Assembly: GCA_022376515.1 (NCBI GenBank) | Contig: WTXI01000350.1 | Span: 1 to 35,767, forward strand | Length of the DNA stretch: 35,767 nt | Source: Lactifluus volemus | Taxonomy: Eukaryota; Basidiomycota; Agaricomycetes; Russulales; Russulaceae | Direction: 5' to 3' | Part shown: positions 30,513 to 35,767 of the stretch, one piece after another | Layout: each line of letters starts with the position of its first letter | Position numbering within the stretch: the stretch's first letter is position 1 | Translations under genes and position numbers: made by a program | The notes under the pieces: generated by a model | Seen by the model: only the letters and a program-made list of their open reading frames with translations | Database searches by the model: none | Told to the model about the DNA's origin: nothing

Positions 30513-30998
30513 GTGCCTGTTTGCTTCTCTACCATAATTTATCCTCCCCTCGTTAGAAGGCTTGACCGACGTTATGGTACGCAGTTCCAAGTCTTTGTGT
30601 TCTTAATCTGTTCACAAACGTAAAGATGAGGACTCAACAACAATAGACGACTCGGACAGTCACGACACTCCGACTCACCTATCCATATCTTCAACGATGA
30701 CGTGCTTCTCAATATCTTTCATATCTATCTATCGGCTGGCACACCCGGATGGATATGAACATGAGGACGGTACATTGAGAATGGGAAGGTTTCCGAGTCG
30801 CCAACGTTGGTGGTACAAACTGGCGCATGTTTGCCAACAATGGCGAAATGCATCGCCATCCGGGCTCGATCTCAATCTCTACTGCACCTTTGGCGTTCCT
30901 GTAGCTGATTTTCTGGCATATTCATCACCATTACCGCTCACAATGGCGATGATCACAAGTTAACTGCAGAAGATGACTGAGGCATTTGGCGTCTCAGT
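30513..30998 (+). pseudogene. F-box gene, 5' fragment (copy H)
   Basis: The leader CTCACCTCCCTGAAA is intact but the start codon has become GTG (30513). Exon 1, a donor GTACGCAG and the F-box start (IFNDDVLLNIFHIY) follow. Four extra bases in CATATCTATCTATCGG near 30720-30735 shift the frame before the rest of the F-box (WWYKLAHVCQQWRN). Similarity to the other copies ends near 30998, at the equivalent of the AGAAGATGA codons, roughly residue 115 of the full protein. Unrelated sequence leading to the outer inverted repeat follows. It is a dead copy and the right boundary of the cluster. Confidence 0.8.
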
Positions 30999-31200
30999 CC
31001 GAGTCGGACCTTCGGCTGTTCTTCATCCTGTTCGCTTTGTTTTGTCGATTATGCCTCTGCCTCTCCACTTTTTTCAACTCGCCTGACCTTTTTTTCAAAA
31101 ACGAACGTTTGAAAACCTGGTGCGAATACATGGCGAGTGGCTAATCAACGAGATCCGATAACGCTGCATCCGTCATTCAAGTTCCCATTGGCGTGAATGC

Positions 31201-31750
31201 GACTCGACCTACAGCGCAACGAAATGGTTGGAGACGAGGAACATTATTGTGCGTAACAATTCCGAGTCTATCTCTCCTTTTGAACCCCCCCCCCCCCCAC
31301 CTTTCTTTTTTTTTACAGAACGCGTTCGTTATCCTTGCACGTCCGCTGGAGCTTTAACATGCTACCAGTGGCCTCAAGCTCACAAATGAGGATATCAGAG
31401 TGCTTCCCACGATCGGCGATGTTGATCTCTTCTTCAAGAGCCTACTTCGAGGACCCCGGAGTTCGACGTTGATTGCAAAGTGACAATAGTTGGTTCCTGA
31501 CTCTATTCAGTTCTTCACCCGTTATTAATAAATGGAAACCCGATGCGTGTCATTTGCACCTGTAGAGTTAACCGCGGCCAAAGACGTGGGGCATGCTGCT
31601 CCTCTTCTATCACGCGTGCGACAAGCTGGGTGTGCGAAACGAGTTATTCGTGGCACCTCTAACACACGCAGCGTCACGGTCGCGCTCTTTGCGAGCCTTG
31701 CATTGTTGCTCTCTTTGATAGAGTCGAGATTTAGGTCGTTGATGTGAGTA
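31201..31750. repeat. Outer inverted repeat, right copy
   Basis: About 550 bp, reverse complement of 15876-16413. The intron within it is recognisable (donor GTGCGTAAC near 31239, acceptor TTTTACAG near 31318) and carries a run of about 16 C absent from the left copy. Reading frames of the embedded gene fragment are broken here. Its right end coincides with the proposed start of the copia LTR. Confidence 0.75.
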
Positions 31751-31752
31751 TA

Positions 31753-32236
31753 TGACGAGGAATCACGAGGACGCGGGAGAAAGGCTGGCGGCCGAGAACG
31801 GCGCCCAGCGTTAGGGGGTACCAAGGACGGGACAGCCAACGTCCTAGGCACCCCGAGGACCCGCCGGTGTGGATAACGACCGCTCCCCGTTGGGGGCGAT
31901 CGCCCACAGCCGTTTACCTACTATACCATTCCTTTTCTATCCTCGACACCCCTTTTATTTAGTTAGTATATTCCCCGCGCCGAGGACTTAGTCCCGCACC
32001 CACGTTCACTACGAGCAGCCGCTCTCGAGGCCAAGATCGAGACCATTCCCTTAAACTACTAGTCCCCCCCTTCTTCAATTAGCAATTCCACTAGTCTATA
32101 GAACAATATATAGTAACCAGACGAGACTCCAAAAGAGTCTCGTCCTACTGTTCCCGTTCCGCGCGTACGCTTGCCCGCTCCCCCACTTTATTCCTTGCTC
32201 CCGCTGCCACCGCTCGTTCCTCCCGATTTTTGCACA
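31753..32236 (+). repeat. Probable 5' LTR of the copia element
   Basis: It is bounded on the left by the end of similarity to 15876 and on the right by CA just before a primer-binding-like motif. It contains a TATA-like ATATATAG near 32105-32112 and a perfect hairpin at 32120-32144. The 3' LTR is not in the window, so the boundaries are inferred. Confidence 0.5.
32120..32144 (+). repeat. Perfect 10-bp hairpin in the LTR
   Basis: Arms GACGAGACTC (32120-32129) and GAGTCTCGTC (32135-32144) with loop CAAAA. It lies just after the TATA-like element and so would be near the 5' end of the element's RNA. Confidence 0.65.
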
Positions 32237-32239
32237 CTA

Positions 32240-32251
32240 GGTTATGGGCCC
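32240..32251 (+). other. Probable primer binding site (initiator tRNA-Met anticodon arm)
   Basis: GGTTATGGGCCC, four bases after the proposed LTR end, is close to the complement of the initiator tRNA-Met anticodon arm (GGGCTCATAACCC), with one G-U pair. Copia and related elements are known to prime with an internally cut initiator tRNA, so this fits the family. Confidence 0.5.
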
Positions 32252-32340
32252 TGCTGTTGCATCTTAAAATCAGTACGAGAACCCTCAGAGCTTAAAAACA
32301 CTTACACCTCCTCTCTCCATCTAAACCAACATCCTGTAAA

Positions 32341-35300
32341 ATGGTTGAAGGTCAGAGTACCAAAATAGTCCAGCTGGCAGCTAATGGCACAAACTGGGAA
32401 AATTACCGCGACCGAATGATGCTCGTAATCAAGTCCCATAAGTGGAAGGACCACTTGACCAATACGAAGCCGACGCAACGCTACATCGTTGGTGGCACCA
32501 TAAACGGCGCCACACCTGACGAGCGATGGGAAGACGACGAAGCCGCGCTGATAAACGTGATCGCGTCGTCAATCCCCGATTCCGCATTCAACAGCATCAA
32601 AAACAAGATGACTGCGAAGGAAGTGTGGGAGGCCCTGAAGGAGCTCCACGAAACGCGATCGCCGCTAGTTGTGATCGAGCTGCGGTGGCGCATCGGCACC
32701 ATCAAGTGCGGAGATGACGAGAACCTCCGCACACACTTCGAAAACCTGCAAAATATGAAGGAAAAATTAGCATCCTTGGGAAGTAGCATTTCTGATCTGG
32801 AATTTGCTTACATTCTGCTCCGGTCACTTCCCCCTTCATACCAGGGAATAGTCAGCGCTATAAACGCTTCGGCTGACTTCGCGAAGGCGACCATCGCGCC
32901 CGCGAACGTGATTCGACTCGTGATGGACGAGTACGACCGTCTCCAAGGAGACAAGACGAAACAGGACGCGGACGAAGTGTTTGCCGCGTCCTCGCAGAAA
33001 GGGAAGGGAAGAGGAAAACGACGCGATATCGAGTGCCACAACTGCAAAAAACAAGGCCACATCAAAGCCGAATGTTGGCAAAAAGGCGGGGGCCAGGAAG
33101 GCCAGTTCCCGCAACGCAGAGGCGCTGGCGCGAACACCGCGACGACAGCAGCCGAACCAAACAATATCGAGGCGTGGGCAGCTATAGAAGAAGTCAGCGA
33201 CCACCCAGTTGCCGCAGCCAGCGCGCCACGCACCGCCACGATCGACGCCGAGCTCTACGACTCCAGGGCGTCCACCCACATGTCCCCCTTCCGCGAAAAA
33301 TTCACTACATATCGAGAAATCGTGCCGCGTGCGATAATCGCAGCCGATAAACAGGTATTTTATGCGATAGGCATCGGGGACCTCAAGATAGAGGTCCCTC
33401 ATGGGGAGTCTTCCACTTCAGTCATCTTGAGAGAAGTCCTGCATGCTCCTGACATGGCTATGACCATAGTATCAATATCACGAATCACCAAGCTGGGAAA
33501 TTCAGTCACCTTTGAAAAGGAAAGCTGCACCATCAAAAACGCGAAGGGAAAAATCGTCGGAACCATCAAAGCGAACGCAAACAGACTCTACAGAGTCGAG
33601 CACCCCGTGACAGCCTCGGCCGCAGTCACACCCGAATGAGTCACACTTTTCGAACTCCACTGTCACCTGGGCCACGTCAGCGTCGACACCCTACGCTCTC
33701 TTGTTCGACACAACTCCATCCAAGGAGTGGATCTTATTGATGAAGGATCCCCCTTCACTTGTGACTCTTGTGATTATGCTAAGACGACCAGAAAAGCCAT
33801 CAGACCTGAAAGAGAAGCCCCACCTGCCACCTTCTTTGGAGAAGAAGTTCACTCTGATGTGTGGGGGCCCTCTCCTGTCAACAGCCTTGGTGGGAAGTGC
33901 TATTACATTACTTTCACTGACGATCACTCTCGGTACACCTGGACCAACACCCTCAAAGCAAAATCGGATGCCGCCGCCACCTACAAGGAATTCGCAGCAT
34001 GGGCGCGCACGCAGCATGGTGTGACGATACGCCGTTTCCGCTCCGACCGAGGGGGCGAGTACACCAGCAACGATCTCAAGGCCTTCCTCCGGCAACGTGG
34101 GACGGAGCAACGGCTCACCACGCATGACACCCCGCAGCACAATGGCATTGCGGAGTCGCTCAACCGGCGCCTCATGGAACGCGTCCGTGCCCTCCTCCAC
34201 CAGTCCGGCCTCCCCAAATCTCTATGGGGCGAGGCACTCCAGCATGCCACCTGGCTGAAGAACCGGACGTCCACGCGCGCGCTAGGCGCGATCACCCCCT
34301 TCAAACGCCTCCACGGGCACAAGCCGAATTTGGCTGGCATCCCGGAATGGGGCCAGTGGGTGTGGGTCAAAAGCTTCAAGGGCTCGAAACTAGATGCCCG
34401 GGCCTTGCAAGCACGATGGGTAGGCTATGATAAAGAGAGCCCCCATGCCCACAGGATATATTGGCCAGAGAAGCACTCCATCACAGCTGAGAGAGATGTA
34501 AAGTTCACCACTGACACAGTGACAGTGTACATCCCCTCACAACCTCAAGTACAAGTCCAGAACAAAGTAGTAGCCCCGAAAAGTCAGCCCAGCGTCATCC
34601 CGACGCCCCAAACGCGGCATCCCGATGCCGGCGCTCCGGAACCCGACCCAACCTCGGAACAGCCAGACAACAACGCCGAGGCCCCGGACCAAGCGGCAGA
34701 AGACGACTATGTGATGCCGTCGCCGATCACACCACCGGAGCCAGCACCACCACCACCACAGCTGCCCTGAGCGCCGAAGAAAGTGAAGCCGCCCCCGCAA
34801 GCACGATCTGAGCTGCCGCGCCGATCGGCACGAATAGCGAAGCTGTCGCAGGGCGAGCAGGCCACCAGAGAAGAAGATGCCCCAGAAACCAGCCTCCGAG
34901 GGCATGCGCGCCGGGTGACATTATCCCAGCGCGGAACAGACTCAGCTAACGAGTCTTTTGTCACAGCTCCTGAAGAACCTAGCTATGCAGAGATGGCATT
35001 TCATGTAGAGATCGATATGACGATGACCGCGGCAGCGCACGATGCGAACGGCGACCCGCGCTCCGTCTCCGAGGCACGATCTCGCCCCAACTGGCCCGAG
35101 TGGCAGCGCGCGATGGAACGTGAGATCGAGACGCTTGAACGTGTGGGCACCTGGGACACAGTTCCCCGTCCCGAAGGCAAAAACGTCGTCGGCAGCAAGT
35201 GGGTCTTCCAACTCAAGCGTAAGGCCGACGGCGCGATTGACAAATACAAGGCGCGCCTTGTCGCGCGCGGGTTCACACAGATTTACGGCGTCGACTACTT

Positions 35301-35767
35301 TGACACCTTCTCCCCAGTTGCAAAACTAGCTAGCATTCGCACCATCCTTGCGATCGCAGTGCGCTATGACTGGGACATAGACACATTCGATTTTAATAGC
35401 GCTTACTTAAATGGTGAGCTGGGGGAGGAGGAAGAGATCTATATGCAGGAACCCCCGGGCTTCGAGGAGAGCAGCGGCAGCATGAAACGGCTGCGGAAGT
35501 CCCTCTATGGGCTCAAGCAGGCCGGGCGTCGATGGTACGACACCCTCACGCGCGCGCTCAACGACCTCGGCCTCCGCGTCACGCAATCCGACCCGGGCGT
35601 TTTCCGAGCGCAGGAGAAGGACGACGTCCTAATCCTCGCGGTCCATGTCGACGACTGCATCATTACGAGCAGCTCTAGCGAGCTCATGCAACGGTACAAG
35701 GCGCAGCTGAACGCGCGCTACGCCCTCACCGACTTGGGGCCGATCAGTTGGCTCCTCGGGATCCGAG
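32341..35767 (+). pseudogene. Copia gag-pol, one frame broken by two TGA codons, 3' end outside window
   Basis: ATG at 32341 opens a frame that runs to the window end except for TGA at 33637-33639 and 34768-34770. Gag (about residues 1-230) has a copia-type capsid region and a zinc knuckle CHNCKKQGHIKAEC (C-x2-C-x4-H-x4-C). The protease active site reads DSRA where the family has DSGA. After the first TGA, integrase shows the H-H-C-C finger (CHLGH and CDSC), the first D in HSDVWGP, the second D in RSDRGGEY and the E in NGIAESLNR. After the second TGA, reverse transcriptase shows GSKWVFQLKRKADG, KARLVARGFTQ, SLYGLKQAGRRWY and HVDDCII (usual YVDD context). Both stops and the protease change are explained by C-to-T or G-to-A transitions. 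The product of this copy would end after the protease, so it is not autonomous. Confidence 0.88.

Larger units (their letters stand above)
31753..35767 (+). mobile_element. Ty1/copia LTR retrotransposon, truncated by the window
   Basis: A 5' LTR is proposed at about 31753-32236 (TG start directly after the end of the inverted repeat, CA end), followed by a primer binding site and one gag-pol frame in the copia order gag, protease, integrase, reverse transcriptase. The order integrase before reverse transcriptase separates it from Ty3. The right part, RNase H and the 3' LTR lie outside the window. If the left border is right, the target duplication should be GTATA (31748-31752). Confidence 0.85.

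Noticed and set aside
15876..31750. Outer inverted repeats as terminal repeats of one DNA transposon
   Set aside because: They contain gene fragments with an intron, no transposase lies between them and no target duplication was seen; segmental duplication is simpler.
32808..33402. Minus-strand frames opposite copia gag
   Set aside because: They are antisense shadows of a GC-rich coding region with a clear zinc knuckle and protease on the plus strand.

Overview
The window is most likely nuclear DNA of a filamentous basidiomycete (Agaricomycete type). The grounds are introns of about 46-73 nt with GT/AG ends inside compact genes, F-box proteins carrying the HVCR.WR signature common in expanded mushroom and polypore families, and a mixture of MULE, Ty1/copia and Helitron-like DNA. 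No rRNA, tRNA or CRISPR array was seen. The organism is inferred from style, not from a marker gene.

Layout. Positions 1-1437 look like a Helitron-type non-autonomous element, with a clear 3' terminus on the minus strand at 33. Positions 1560-3125 are a minisatellite of roughly 100 units of 16 bp, each a 10-bp palindrome CATTATAATG plus a 6-nt spacer. The spacers form blocks, a 32-bp higher-order repeat and an orientation switch. The array abuts the broken 5' side of an F-box gene fragment (A, about 3255-3841). A multi-exon unknown gene, probably damaged, lies on the minus strand at 4195 to about 5730.

From 6970 to 31000 there is a same-strand tandem cluster of F-box genes: B (6970-8533), C (13757-15295), the divergent D (16715-18251), E (19856-21477, frameshifted), F (23733-25293), G (28391-29889) and the truncated H (30513-30998). 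An orphan copy of the family's first exon sits at 27713-27776. All intact members need a short first exon that a simple ORF scan misses; it starts at a shared ATG just after CTCACCTCCCTGAAA and is joined by a phase-1 intron. The flanks of the genes are duplicated too, so the cluster grew by copying gene-plus-flank units. An apparently intact four-exon MULE transposase gene (10577-13202, minus) lies between B and C.

Two pairs of inverted repeats are nested in the cluster: an outer pair at 15876-16413 and 31201-31750, and an inner pair at 22812-22965 and 27091-27234. The right end, from about 31753, is a Ty1/copia element truncated by the window edge. Its LTR, primer binding site, gag, protease, integrase and part of reverse transcriptase are readable, but two in-frame TGA codons and a changed protease active site indicate a decayed copy.

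Functionally the host genes are F-box proteins, presumably substrate receptors of SCF ubiquitin ligases. Their duplication, decay and bracketing by repeats is a birth-and-death cluster rather than a metabolic pathway. The strongest candidate for something undescribed is the orientation-switching palindromic minisatellite.
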